Position numbers and translations under genes: made by a program. This document shows positions 1 to 8,520 of a stretch of 64,000 bases of DNA, piece by piece. The notes below the pieces were generated by a model, which was not told where the DNA came from, searched no databases, and saw nothing but the letters and a program-made list of their open reading frames with translations. Every line of letters begins with the position of its first letter. The stretch's first letter is position 1. This DNA is from Pseudomonas nitroreducens TX1. GTDB lineage: Bacteria > Pseudomonadota > Gammaproteobacteria > Pseudomonadales > Pseudomonadaceae. The DNA is taken from NCBI RefSeq assembly GCF_000313755.1, contig NZ_AMZB01000133.1, forward strand, positions 62,001-126,000, in the 5' to 3' direction.

Positions 1-1
1 T

Positions 2-388
2 GTCGACCATTTCAAGGCCTACAACGACACCTTCGGCCATGTGCAGGGCGACGAGGCCCTGCGTCAGGTGGCCGGGGCCCTGCGTTCCAGCGCCAGCCGG
101 CCCTCCGACCTGCCGGCGCGCTACGGCGGCGAGGAGTTCGTCATGGTCCTGCCCAACACCTCTCCCGGCGGCGCACGCCTGCTGGCCGAGAAGCTGCGTC
201 GCTCGGTGCAGGAACTGAACATCCGCCACGAACTGCCGAGTCCCGGGTCCCCGCTGACCGTCAGCGTCGGCGTCGCGACCCTGATCCCGCAGGCGGGGCA
301 AGCCTGCCGCCAGCTCATCGAGCTGGCCGACCAGGCGCTCTACAACGCCAAGCACGGCGGGCGCAACCAGGTGGCCATCGCCGGCTGA
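2..388 (+). CDS. wspR: WspR-type diguanylate cyclase, 3' part only
   Basis: C-terminal part of a GGDEF domain; the gene begins before the window and its frame is open from base 2. The visible protein carries the active-site loop as GGEEF ([12 protein letters not shown]) preceded by the conserved D-x-F-K-x-Y-N-D-x-x-G-H-x-x-G-D metal/GTP-binding stretch. The family condenses two GTP into cyclic di-GMP. The name WspR is inferred from context: in P. aeruginosa wspR lies directly upstream of prfB and lysS, the same order as here. The response-regulator receiver domain expected at the N terminus is outside the window, so the Wsp assignment is likely but not proven from sequence. It ends 120 bp before prfB. 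Confidence 0.85.
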   Translation, partial: VDHFKAYNDTFGHVQGDEALRQVAGALRSSASRPSDLPARYGGEEFVMVLPNTSPGGARLLAEKLRRSVQELNIRHELPSPGSPLTVSVGVATLIPQAGQACRQLIELADQALYNAKHGGRNQVAIAG

Positions 389-508
389 GCGAGCGGGGAA
401 GGGCGCCGGGCGGGCGGTGGCGATCTGTCGTAAACCTTTTTAGGGGCGCGACAGTTCACGTATACTTGCCGGCTTTTCTACGCCCTTTACCCGTGAGAGA
501 TGCCCGCC

Positions 509-1604
509 ATGGAAATCCAACCGATCCTCAACAGCATCAAGGACCTCTCCGACCGTACCCACTCCATTCGGGGGTATCTTTGACTACGATCTGAAACATG
601 ATCGTCTGATCGAAGTAAACCGCGAACTGGAAGACCCGGCGGTCTGGAACAAGCCCGAATACGCCCAGAACCTGGGCCGCGAGCGCGCCATGCTGGCGCA
701 GATCGTCGAGACCCTCGACGAGCTCACCGGCGGCCTGGCCGACTCCCGCGACCTGCTCGACATGGCGGTCGAGGAGAACGACGAAGGCGCCGTCGGCGAC
801 GTCGAGGCCGAGGTCCAGCGCCTGCGCGAAATCCTCGAGAAGCTCGAGTTCCGCCGCATGTTCAGTGGCGAGATGGACCCCAACAACGCCTATCTGGACA
901 TCCAGGCCGGCTCCGGCGGCACCGAAGCCCAGGACTGGGCCAACATGCTGCTGCGCATGTACCTGCGCTGGGCCGACAAGAACGGTTTCGACGCCGAGAT
1001 CGTCGAGCTGTCCGAAGGCGAGGTCGCCGGCATCAAGGGTGCCACCGTGCACATCAAGGGCGAATACGCCTTCGGCTGGCTGCGCACCGAGATCGGCGTG
1101 CACCGCCTGGTGCGCAAGAGCCCGTTCGACTCCGGCAACCGTCGCCACACCTCGTTCACCGCCGTGTTCGTCTCGCCGGAAATCGACGACAACATCGAGA
1201 TCGAGATCAACCCGGCCGACCTGCGCATCGACACCTACCGCTCCTCCGGCGCAGGCGGTCAGCACGTGAACACCACCGATTCCGCGGTGCGTATCACCCA
1301 CGTGCCGACCAACACCGTGGTGGCTTGCCAGAACGAACGCTCCCAGCACGCCAACAAGGACACCGCCATGAAGATGCTGCGGGCCCGGTTGTACGAGCAG
1401 GAGATGCAGAAGCGCACCGCCGCCTCGCAGGCGCTGGAAGACACCAAGTCCGATATCGGCTGGGGTCACCAGATCCGTTCCTACGTGCTCGACCAGTCGC
1501 GCATAAAGGACCTGCGTACCGGCGTGGAACGCAGCGATTGCGACAAGGTGCTCGACGGCGACCTGAACGAGTACCTCGAGGCCAGCCTCAAACAAGGGCT
1601 CTGA
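509..1604 (+). CDS. prfB: Peptide chain release factor 2 (programmed +1 frameshift)
   Basis: RF2 terminates translation at UGA and UAA. The gene reads 24 codons from ATG 509, meets an in-frame TGA at 581-583 and continues in the +1 frame from GAC 582, so the product is join(509..580, 582..1604), 364 aa, the normal RF2 length. The second frame contains the stop-codon recognition tripeptide SPF ([11 protein letters not shown]) and the catalytic GGQ loop (GAGGQHVN). Annotation from the second frame alone would wrongly start at 690. lysS follows after a REP palindrome, as in most gammaproteobacteria. The frameshift makes synthesis autoregulatory: low RF2 favours slippage at the UGA. No oddities beyond this known feature. 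Confidence 0.97.
570..584 (+). promoter_or_regulatory. prfB programmed frameshift site
   Basis: A Shine-Dalgarno-like GGGGG (570-574), three bases, then the slippery CTT codon (578-580) and TGA C (581-584). This matches the classic bacterial RF2 recoding signal (GGGGGTATCTTTGAC) including the spacing of the internal SD and the C after TGA that weakens termination. Confidence 0.95.
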
Positions 1605-1617
1605 CGCATAGCCCCAT

Positions 1618-1678
1618 TGTAGGAGCGAGCTTGCTCGCGAACCCGTCCAAGAGCTTCGCGAGCAAGCTCGCTCCTACA
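1618..1678. repeat. REP palindrome, complete copy
   Basis: Inverted repeat with arms TGTAGGAGCGAGCTTGCTCG and CGAGCAAGCTCGCTCCTACA around a short centre; lies between prfB and lysS. Same family as the elements at 21738, 54945 and 60651. Confidence 0.9.
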
Positions 1679-1721
1679 CGTATCCCCCAATTTGATTTAG
1701 ACGCCAGGCAGATAGACGACC

Positions 1722-3227
1722 ATGAGCGACCAACAACTCGACGCTACCGAACTGCAACAGGAAGAAAACAAGCTGATCGCCCAGCGCAAGGAAAAACTTG
1801 CCGCCGTGCGTGAAGCCAAGGCGATCGCCTTCCCCAACGACTTCCGCCGCGAGAACTACTTCGCGGACCTGCAGAAACAGTACGAAACCGCGACCAAGGA
1901 AGAGCTCGAAGCAGCCGCCATCCCGGTCAAGGTTGCCGGTCGCATCATGCTCAACCGCGGCTCCTTCATCGTCCTGCAGGACAGCAGCGGCCGCCTGCAG
2001 GTCTACGTGAACCGCAAGACCCTGCCCGAGGAGACCCTGGCCGAGATCAAGACCTGGGACTTGGGCGACATCATCGGCGCCGAAGGCACCCTGGCCCGCT
2101 CGGGCAAGGGTGACCTGTACGTCGAAATGACCAGCGTGCGCCTGCTGACCAAGTCGCTGCGCCCGCTGCCTGACAAGCACCACGGCCTGACCGACACCGA
2201 GCAGCGCTACCGCCAGCGCTACGTCGACCTGATCGTCAACGAGGAAACCCGCCACACCTTCCGTGTGCGTTCCCAGGTCATCGCCCACATCCGTCGCTTC
2301 CTGTCCGATCGCGGCTTCCTCGAAGTGGAAACCCCGATGCTGCAGACCATCCCCGGCGGCGCGGCGGCCAAGCCCTTCGAAACCCACCACAACGCGCTGG
2401 ACATGCCCATGTTCCTGCGTATCGCCCCCGAGCTGTACTTGAAGCGCCTGGTGGTCGGTGGCTTCGAAAAGGTCTTCGAAATCAACCGCAACTTCCGTAA
2501 CGAAGGCGTCTCGACCCGGCACAACCCCGAGTTCACCATGCTCGAGTTCTACCAGGCCTACGCCGACTACGAAGACAACATGGACCTGACCGAGGAACTG
2601 TTCCGCGAGCTGGCCCAGGCCGTGCTCGGCAGCACCGACGTGCCCTATGGCGACAAGGTCTTCCACTTCGGCGAGCCGTTTGCCCGCCTGTCCGTGTTCG
2701 ACGCCATCCTCAAGTACAACCCGGAACTCACCGCGGCTGACCTCACCGACCTGGAGAAGGCCCGCGCCATCGCCAAGAAGGCCGGCGCCAAGGTCCTCGG
2801 CCACGAAGGCCTGGGCAAGCTGCAGGTGATGATTTTCGAAGAGCTGGTCGAGCACAAGCTGGAGCAGCCGCACTTCATCACCCAGTACCCGTTCGAAGTG
2901 TCGCCGCTGGCCCGCCGCAACGACAACGACCCGAGCGTCACCGACCGCTTCGAGCTGTTCATCGGTGGCCGCGAGATCGCCAACGCCTACTCCGAGCTCA
3001 ACGACGCCGAAGACCAGGCCGAGCGCTTCATGCTGCAGGTCAAGGAGAAGGACGCTGGTGACGACGAGGCGATGCACTTCGACGCCGACTTCGTCAACGC
3101 GCTCGAATACGGCATGCCGCCCACCGCCGGCGAAGGCATCGGCATCGACCGCCTGGTGATGCTGCTGACCAACTCGCCGTCGATCCGCGACGTCATCCTG
3201 TTCCCGCACATGCGCCCGCAGGCGTAA
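1722..3227 (+). CDS. lysS: Lysyl-tRNA synthetase, class II
   Basis: Charges tRNA-Lys in the cytoplasm. The 501-aa product has the family's usual length: an N-terminal OB-fold anticodon-binding domain (about residues 60-150) and a class II catalytic domain with motif 2 ([18 protein letters not shown], near residue 260) and motif 3 ([13 protein letters not shown], near residue 480). ATG 1722 follows the prfB-REP spacer. The prfB-lysS pair is a conserved arrangement. A strong intrinsic terminator follows 19 bp after the stop codon. Nothing unusual is seen. Confidence 0.97.
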   Translation: MSDQQLDATELQQEENKLIAQRKEKLAAVREAKAIAFPNDFRRENYFADLQKQYETATKEELEAAAIPVKVAGRIMLNRGSFIVLQDSSGRLQVYVNRKTLPEETLAEIKTWDLGDIIGAEGTLARSGKGDLYVEMTSVRLLTKSLRPLPDKHHGLTDTEQRYRQRYVDLIVNEETRHTFRVRSQVIAHIRRFLSDRGFLEVETPMLQTIPGGAAAKPFETHHNALDMPMFLRIAPELYLKRLVVGGFEKVFEINRNFRNEGVSTRHNPEFTMLEFYQAYADYEDNMDLTEELFRELAQAVLGSTDVPYGDKVFHFGEPFARLSVFDAILKYNPELTAADLTDLEKARAIAKKAGAKVLGHEGLGKLQVMIFEELVEHKLEQPHFITQYPFEVSPLARRNDNDPSVTDRFELFIGGREIANAYSELNDAEDQAERFMLQVKEKDAGDDEAMHFDADFVNALEYGMPPTAGEGIGIDRLVMLLTNSPSIRDVILFPHMRPQA

Positions 3228-3245
3228 GCGCAGGACGTGGTAGAG

Positions 3246-3272
3246 AAAGGCCGCCCTCGGGGCGGCCTTTTT
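3246..3272 (+). terminator. Intrinsic terminator after lysS
   Basis: GGCCGCC-CTC-GGGGCGGCC hairpin followed by a run of five T. Confidence 0.9.
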
Positions 3273-3294
3273 CGTTTCTGCAGGGGATGGCTTT

Positions 3295-3388
3295 TGCAGG
3301 AGCGAGCCTGCTCGCGAACCGGGCTGCTCCGGTGCCGTTGGGCCTACCGTTCGCGAGCAATAACGATGGCGTCCCCCTCGCTCCCACA
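3295..3388. repeat. REP palindrome with interrupted right arm
   Basis: The left arm (GCAGGAGCGAGCCTGCTCGC) is normal. The right arm starts GTTCGCGAGCA, is broken by about 18 unrelated bases (ATAACGATGGCGTCCCC region), then resumes CTCGCTCCCACA. Compare the intact copy at 1618. Confidence 0.75.
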
Positions 3389-3598
3389 GAATCCCTGGAA
3401 TCTGACGGTACACCATCCGACGAAATGTATCCCCGTCGCCGTGGCTCGGCCGCGATGTGGCACGTCTCACACCCAGGCCTGATTCCCGGCCGCCTGCTCT
3501 GCCTCGCGGTTCGTTTCATGCGCCGGTGTTGCAGCAGCACGGCGGCAATTGTTTTCCCACCGAAAAGCTCGAACAATGCGCCATCAGGCCGCGCCGCC
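3389..3598. other. Gene-free spacer before the TetR gene
   Basis: Together with the terminator and REP copy this makes a 384-bp gap between lysS and the TetR gene. I see no convincing ORF, RNA gene or clear operator; it presumably holds the TetR gene's promoter. Confidence 0.5.
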
Positions 3599-3611
3599 GG
3601 AGGTAATGCCA

Positions 3612-4328
3612 GTGACCCAAGTGTCCCCGCGAGACAGCGCAGCGCAAGTCGCCAGCGCCATCGCAGAAAGTGTCAAATACCAGGGCCGCAAGGCCAGCCG
3701 CCAGGGCAGCGAGCAGCGTCGTCAGGCGATCCTCGACGCCGCCCTGCGGATCATCGTGCGCGATGGCGTCCGCGCCGTGCGCCACCGTGCCGTGGCCGCC
3801 GAGGCGGGTGTGCCGTTGTCGGCCACCACCTATTACTTCAAGGACATCCAGGACCTCATCACCGACACCTTTGCGCTCTTCGTCGAACGCAGCGCCGAAG
3901 CCCTGTCGACCTTCTGGTCCAGCGTCGAAGGTGATCTCCAGGCCATGGCCGCCGGTCTCGCCCAGGACGACCCGCAGGCGCGCCGCGAGCTGACGGCAAA
4001 TATCGTCGAGCTGGCAATCAAGTACGTGCAGGTCCAGCTCACCGAGCGCCGCGAGCACCTGTTGGCCGAACAGGCCTTCCGCCAGGAAGCGCTGCTCAAC
4101 CCCAGCCTCAGCGAACTGGCGCAGCGCCACCGGCGCATTCTCTCCCTGGGCGTGGTGCATTTCTTCGAAGTGCTTGGCTCCAGACAGCCCGAGCAGGATG
4201 CCCGGGTGTTGACGGCCATCATCCTGCAGATGGAGTATCAGGGCCTGCTGGACGGGGCCGACCACCTGCAGATCGAGGAAATGCGTGCCATCCTTAGCCG
4301 CTATCTCGACCTGGTGATGGGCCTGTAG
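3612..4328 (+). CDS. TetR-family transcriptional regulator
   Basis: DNA-binding repressor-type protein, 238 aa. The N-terminal helix-turn-helix is seen as RRQAILDAALRIIVRDG...VAAEAGVPLSATTYYFKDIQDLI (about residues 35-80); the C-terminal ligand/dimer domain is undefined. The frame opens at 3549, and ATG 3606 is possible, but GGAGGT at 3599-3604 is ideally placed (7 nt) for the GTG at 3612 and too close to ATG 3606, so GTG is chosen. The gene sits alone, with a terminator 19 bp after its stop. In P. aeruginosa a TetR gene occupies the same place after lysS. The target and effector are unknown. Confidence 0.85.
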   Translation: MTQVSPRDSAAQVASAIAESVKYQGRKASRQGSEQRRQAILDAALRIIVRDGVRAVRHRAVAAEAGVPLSATTYYFKDIQDLITDTFALFVERSAEALSTFWSSVEGDLQAMAAGLAQDDPQARRELTANIVELAIKYVQVQLTERREHLLAEQAFRQEALLNPSLSELAQRHRRILSLGVVHFFEVLGSRQPEQDARVLTAIILQMEYQGLLDGADHLQIEEMRAILSRYLDLVMGL

Positions 4329-4346
4329 CCCCGGCTGCTGCATTCC

Positions 4347-4370
4347 AACCCCGCCATCCGGCGGGGTTTT
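4347..4370 (+). terminator. Intrinsic terminator after TetR gene
   Basis: CCCCGCC-ATC-CGGCGGGG stem (with a small mismatch) followed by TTTT. Confidence 0.85.
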
Positions 4371-4435
4371 CGTGTCGGAATTCCGGATGCCTGCGCCTGT
4401 CGCATGGGAAGGCAAACGGATCTAAGGAGGGCGTG

Positions 4436-4999
4436 ATGAAAGTCTGGCGTGCACTGCTGCTATTGAGCATCTGCCTGCTCAGTGGTTGCCTGGTGACGTT
4501 CAAGGCCCCGATTCCGGCCAACGAGCCCGCGCCGGCTCACCTGCTGGGCCAGTGGTCGCGTGTGGACGAGTACGGCGAGGAGCAGTTCCTCGAAGTCACC
4601 CGTTCCGGCTCCAACCTTTACCGCGCTGTCAGCTATGTCGACAGCAAGGACAATACCGACAGCGTCGAGGACTTCGGTTTTACCGTTGCCCACCATGGCA
4701 AGCGCTGGTACCTCTCCGCCGGGCTGCCGAAAAGCATGGGCGGCAATTTTGCCCTGGCCGGTTTCGAGATCACCGACAAGGACGAACTGGTGATCTATAA
4801 CCTCGACGTCGACCACATTCTGCAGGACATGAAAGACGGCGCGCTGAAGGGCGAGAAGGTCGATACCGAGCAGGGCGCCGGCGCCCTGGTGAGCAGCCCG
4901 CTGCCGGAGGTGATCAAGTACCTCAACGAGCCGGCCAACTCCGACGTGTTCGTCGAAGCGCTACGCTTTTCGCGCGTGACCCCGGGAGAAAAGCAATGA
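4436..4999 (+). CDS. Conserved lipoprotein
   Basis: 187-aa predicted outer- or inner-membrane lipoprotein. The signal peptide is followed by a lipobox LLSGC (Cys near residue 19). The mature part has no motif I recognise. ATG 4436 is preferred over the GTG one codon earlier because AAGGAGG (4424-4430) is 5 nt upstream of ATG. The stop codon overlaps the ATG of the next gene (ATGA at 4996-4999), so the two are translationally coupled and probably act together. It is present next to the QEGLA protein in P. aeruginosa as well. Function unknown. Confidence 0.85.
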   Translation: MKVWRALLLLSICLLSGCLVTFKAPIPANEPAPAHLLGQWSRVDEYGEEQFLEVTRSGSNLYRAVSYVDSKDNTDSVEDFGFTVAHHGKRWYLSAGLPKSMGGNFALAGFEITDKDELVIYNLDVDHILQDMKDGALKGEKVDTEQGAGALVSSPLPEVIKYLNEPANSDVFVEALRFSRVTPGEKQ

Positions 5000-6300
5000 C
5001 CCCACGGCGCAAGAAGTCCACGCCCAACGAATACCAGCAGATCATCCGTGGCCTGTCCGACCGCATCGTCGAGGCGCAGACGCCGATCCGCGTCCTCGAC
5101 GCCATCAAGTGGGACGACGGTATCCGCGACGATTTCCTCAAGGGGCGCGGCAAGCACGCGCCCAGGGTCGACCGCACCTACTATGACGGCCGCCCCCTGT
5201 CCTTCGACAGCAGCGCGAAGAAGCAGGAATTCCAGAACATCGAGCGCGACATCACCCGCCACCTGGGGCAGTTCAACCCGGTGGGGCAGATCATGCGGCG
5301 CATGTGCAAGGAATACCGCATGGTCATCCGCATGCTCGAAGCGCGCGGCACCCAGGACTTCGGCCTGATTTCCCAGGAACTCTATGGCTCGGCCTCGGAC
5401 GCCTTCCATGCCGGCGATCCGACCCTGGCGGACCTCGGCCTGATGCTCTCGGACTACCTGAACAACATCGCCGACCGCGGCGACCTGAAGGACGAACCCA
5501 AGACCCTCACCGCCAGCGATGCGGTGAAGATGCTGCAGGAGCGCCTGAACCAGGTGTTCGACGGCAAGGAAGACACCATCCGCGTCTTCGAGTCCGATGG
5601 CATAGTCGCTGACGCCGCGGCCGGCGCCGACTACATCAAGGTGCGCGCCGACGCCATGTTCAACGAACGCGACGTACGCGCGCTGGAAGTCCATGAAGGG
5701 CTGGTGCACGTAGGCACCACGCTCAACGGGCTCAACCAGCCGATCTGCACCTTCCTGGCCAAGGGCCCGCCATCCTCCACCGTGACCCAGGAAGGCCTGG
5801 CGATCCTGATGGAAGTGATTGCCTTCGCCTCCTACCCGACGCGTCTGCGCAAGCTCACCAACCGCACCCGCGCCATCCACATGGCCGAGGAGGGCGCGGA
5901 TTTCATGGAAGTCTTCAACTTCTACCGTGAGCAGGGCTACAGCCAGGAAAGCAGTTACCAGAATTCCAGCCGCGTGTTCCGCGGCTCGACGCCCGCGGGC
6001 CTGCCATTCACCAAGGACTTGTCGTACCTGAAGGGCTTCATCCTGATCTACAACTACATCCAGCTCGCCGTGCGCAAGGGCAAGCTCGAGCAGATCCCGC
6101 TGCTGTTCTGCGGCAAGGCGACCCTGGAAGACATGCGTACCCTGCGGCAGCTGGTGGACGAGGGCCTGGTGGTGCCGCCCAAGTACCTGCCGCCGCAATT
6201 CCGCGACCTCAACGCCCTGTCGGCGTGGATGTGCTTCTCCAACTTCCTCAATCACCTCAGCCTCGACCGTATCGAGGCGGATTACGCGAATATCCTCTGA
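4996..6300 (+). CDS. DUF1704/QEGLA-motif putative metallopeptidase
   Basis: 434-aa member of the family annotated as 'flavohemoglobin expression-modulating QEGLA motif protein' (DUF1704). The sequence shows an HExxxH zinc motif (VHEGLVH, near residue 235) and downstream TQEGLA with the further Glu, the layout described for the MATCAP/KIAA0895L-type metallopeptidases. This suggests a peptidase removing C-terminal residues, but the bacterial substrate is not known. No signal peptide is apparent, so it should be cytoplasmic, although its partner gene encodes a lipoprotein. It starts by ATGA overlap with that gene. A 119-bp repeat element lies directly downstream. Confidence 0.8.
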   Translation: MTPRRKKSTPNEYQQIIRGLSDRIVEAQTPIRVLDAIKWDDGIRDDFLKGRGKHAPRVDRTYYDGRPLSFDSSAKKQEFQNIERDITRHLGQFNPVGQIMRRMCKEYRMVIRMLEARGTQDFGLISQELYGSASDAFHAGDPTLADLGLMLSDYLNNIADRGDLKDEPKTLTASDAVKMLQERLNQVFDGKEDTIRVFESDGIVADAAAGADYIKVRADAMFNERDVRALEVHEGLVHVGTTLNGLNQPICTFLAKGPPSSTVTQEGLAILMEVIAFASYPTRLRKLTNRTRAIHMAEEGADFMEVFNFYREQGYSQESSYQNSSRVFRGSTPAGLPFTKDLSYLKGFILIYNYIQLAVRKGKLEQIPLLFCGKATLEDMRTLRQLVDEGLVVPPKYLPPQFRDLNALSAWMCFSNFLNHLSLDRIEADYANIL

Positions 6301-6316
6301 CGATTGGGCGGCGCAC

Positions 6317-6435
6317 GCCCTCTCCCTAACCCTCTCCCTGAAGGGAGAGGGGAACGTTCGGTGCAGGATGACACCGTAGCGTCAGCCGACACGGATAGCT
6401 CCCTCTCCCTTCAGGGAGAGGGCGGGGGAGAGGGG
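6317..6435. repeat. 119-bp CTCTCCCT-type repeat, copy 1
   Basis: Contains two palindromes, CTCTCCCTGAAGGGAGAG and CTCTCCCTTCAGGGAGAG, separated by about 60 bp that include GTTCGGTGCAGGATGA, and ends GGCGGGGGAGAGGGG. Two further copies lie at 12935 and 51112. Confidence 0.9.
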
Positions 6436-6493
6436 CTTTGGTAGCGCGCCATTGCTGATCCATTTGAAGGAAGCTCCCAAGGATGACTTGCCG

Positions 6494-7429
6494 ATGATCC
6501 GTTGCTTCAAGGCTGCCGTTCTCACGCTGCTCTTCGCCCTCGGCGGCTGCAGCTCCCTGCTGTTCTACCCCAGCGACGACGTCGCCATCACGCCTGCGCG
6601 GGCCAAGCTGGAGTTCCGAGAGGTCATCCTCACCACCGCCGATGGCGTGAAGCTCGCCGGCTGGTGGTTGCCGGTGAAAGCGGGCGTGCCGGTGAAGGGC
6701 ACCGTGCTGCACCTGCACGGCAATGGCGGCAACATGGCCTGGCACCTGGGCGGCACCTACTGGCTGCCGGAGCAGGGCTATCAGGTGCTGATGGTGGATT
6801 ACCGTGGCTACGGCAAATCCGAGGGCGAACCGAGCCTGCCGGCGATCTACCAGGACATCGATGCCGCCTTCGCCTGGCTGGACAAGGCACCGGAGGTGCA
6901 GGGCAAGCCGGTGATCCTGCTCGGCCAGAGCCTGGGCGGCGCCATGGCCGTGCACTACCTGGGTGTGCACCCGCAGCGCCAGAAACAGCTGTACGCCGTA
7001 GTGCTAGACGGGGTGCCGGCCAGCTATCGCAACGTTGCGCAATACACTCTGAACACCAGCTGGCTGACCTGGCCGTTGCAGGTGCCGCTGTCCTGGCTGG
7101 TGCCCGATGGCGACAGCGCGATTCGCTCCGTGCCGCGACTTTCTGGCGCACCCGTACTGTTCTTCCACAGCATCGACGATACCATTGTGCCCCTGGACAA
7201 CGGCCTGAGCCTCTACAAGGCCGCGCCACCGCCCAAGGTCTTGCAGCTGACGCGCGGCAACCACGTGGAAACCTTCGGCGAACCCGTATGGCGCGAAGTG
7301 ATGCTGCGCTTCCTCGACGACCCGCAGCACTTCACCGGGTTGCGCCGGCTGGCCGAAGTCCCGAACTCTCCCTCTCCGGCGAAGCCAGAGGAATCGCAGG
7401 CCGACCCGAAACAACAAGGCACCCCATGA
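6494..7429 (+). CDS. Alpha/beta hydrolase with lipoprotein-like signal
   Basis: 311-aa serine hydrolase, probably exported and membrane-anchored: an N-terminal hydrophobic segment ends in LFALGGC (Cys19). The catalytic nucleophile is Ser146 in GQSLGG, the oxyanion-loop motif is LHGNGGN (about 74-80), and the likely Asp and His are in SIDDTIVP and RGNHVETF near the C terminus. The frame is open from 6452, but ATG 6494 gives the signal peptide directly at the N terminus and has AAGGA upstream. It overlaps the next gene by ATGA. An acyl ester or lipid is the likely substrate class; the actual one is unknown. Confidence 0.85.
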   Translation: MIRCFKAAVLTLLFALGGCSSLLFYPSDDVAITPARAKLEFREVILTTADGVKLAGWWLPVKAGVPVKGTVLHLHGNGGNMAWHLGGTYWLPEQGYQVLMVDYRGYGKSEGEPSLPAIYQDIDAAFAWLDKAPEVQGKPVILLGQSLGGAMAVHYLGVHPQRQKQLYAVVLDGVPASYRNVAQYTLNTSWLTWPLQVPLSWLVPDGDSAIRSVPRLSGAPVLFFHSIDDTIVPLDNGLSLYKAAPPPKVLQLTRGNHVETFGEPVWREVMLRFLDDPQHFTGLRRLAEVPNSPSPAKPEESQADPKQQGTP

Positions 7430-7749
7430 ACGACCGCAACCCGATCTCCTACATCCTCACCGTCATCGCCACCATCTTCGTCTCGGTCGGCACGCTCTGG
7501 TACTACGGCTACCTGCATTTCGCCAAGCCCGAGGACGCGCTGGAGTTGACCCAGTTCACCATGCTGAAAAGCATTCCTGGTCAGGACACCAAGCTCGCGC
7601 TGGACCCGGCCGACCAGCAGGCGCAGTGCATCGATGGCGTGCTGGTGATGTTCGACATGACCCAGAAGGGCTTGACCGGCGTGCTGGTCGACGGCCGCAA
7701 ACGCGCCGTGCGCTGCCTGGGCGAAGAGACTCCGCAGGAAATCAAATGA
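7426..7749 (+). CDS. Small conserved membrane-anchored protein
   Basis: 107 aa with one N-terminal transmembrane segment (about residues 8-28) and a soluble, presumably periplasmic C-terminal part containing two Cys (QCIDG and RCLG) that could form a disulfide. It is translationally coupled to the hydrolase gene (ATGA at 7426-7429), which suggests a joint role. I do not recognise a family with known function; a homologue occupies the same position in P. aeruginosa as far as I recall. Confidence 0.75.
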   Translation: MNDRNPISYILTVIATIFVSVGTLWYYGYLHFAKPEDALELTQFTMLKSIPGQDTKLALDPADQQAQCIDGVLVMFDMTQKGLTGVLVDGRKRAVRCLGEETPQEIK

Positions 7750-7788
7750 CGGCCTGAACTGCCGTCGCTGATGAAGGGAGGGATCATC

Positions 7789-8298
7789 GTGCGCCACCCC
7801 GAGATCCGCATCTGGCAAGGCGACATTACCCGTCTTGACGTCGATGCCATCGTCAACGCCGCCAACAGCTCGCTGCTGGGCGGTGGAGGCGTCGACGGCG
7901 CCATCCACCGGGCCGCCGGCCCGGACCTGGTCCATGCCTGCCGCCCGCTGGGTGGCTGCAAGACCGGCCAGGCGAAGCTCACCCCCGGCTTTCGCCTGCC
8001 GGCGCGCTTCGTCATCCACACCGTCGGGCCGGTCTGGCACGGCGGTGAGCAGGGCGAGCCGGAGCTGCTCGCCCAGTGCTACCAGAAGAGCCTGCACCTG
8101 GCCGAGGAAAACCTTCTCGCCAGCATCGCCTTTCCCGCCATCAGCACCGGCATCTATGGCTATCCCGCCGAAGCGGCCGCGCGGATCGCTGTGGACGAAC
8201 TGCGTCGTCCACGCGGGGAGGGGAGCACGTTGAGGGAGTTGGTGCTGGTGCCGTTCTCGGCGGAAATGGCAGAGCTGTATCGGCGATTGCTCGCCTGA
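7789..8298 (+). CDS. Macrodomain protein (ADP-ribose/O-acetyl-ADP-ribose hydrolase type)
   Basis: 169-aa single macrodomain of the MacroD/YmdB type. Signature stretches are [19 protein letters not shown] (ADP-ribose binding, with the catalytic-site Asn), [14 protein letters not shown], and [13 protein letters not shown]. The family deacetylates O-acetyl-ADP-ribose or removes ADP-ribose from acidic residues. An ATG at 7771 is in frame but has no ribosome-binding site. AAGGGAGGG (7774-7782) lies 6 nt upstream of GTG 7789, so GTG is chosen. It is a single gene, 39 bp after the preceding pair and likely cotranscribed. Confidence 0.88.
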   Translation: MRHPEIRIWQGDITRLDVDAIVNAANSSLLGGGGVDGAIHRAAGPDLVHACRPLGGCKTGQAKLTPGFRLPARFVIHTVGPVWHGGEQGEPELLAQCYQKSLHLAEENLLASIAFPAISTGIYGYPAEAAARIAVDELRRPRGEGSTLRELVLVPFSAEMAELYRRLLA

Positions 8299-8322
8299 TC
8301 GCCGGGCTGCGCCGGGCTTTTC

Positions 8323-8349
8323 CGTAGGCTCGGGCTCGCTCGCGAACCG
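8323..8349. repeat. Degenerate half REP element
   Basis: CGTAGGCTCGGGCTCGCTCGCGAAC resembles one arm of the local REP family without a matching partner arm. The rest of the 8299-8520 gap shows no other feature. Confidence 0.45.
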
Positions 8350-8520
8350 TGGCCCTCGCCGACATCCCTTCACCCCAGCCCTCCCCGGCGGCGGAGGGCG
8401 GCCCCGACTCGGTATTTCAGGCAGGCGCGGAGTCCGTCCGCGACCGGCCCTGCCCCGCGCCAGGCGCATCGCGGACGAGTCCGCTCCTGCAATGGGCGCA
8501 GGAGCGGGGCGTTAGCCGGC

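Noticed and set aside
509-583. prfB as a pseudogene because of the in-frame TGA
   Set aside because: The TGA lies in the canonical RF2 frameshift site and the downstream frame is intact.
537-1595. 352-codon minus-strand frame opposite prfB
   Set aside because: Shadow of RF2, which shows GGQ and SPF motifs in the real frame.
7771-7788. ATG 7771 as the start of the macrodomain gene
   Set aside because: No ribosome-binding site upstream, while AAGGGAGGG is well placed for GTG 7789.
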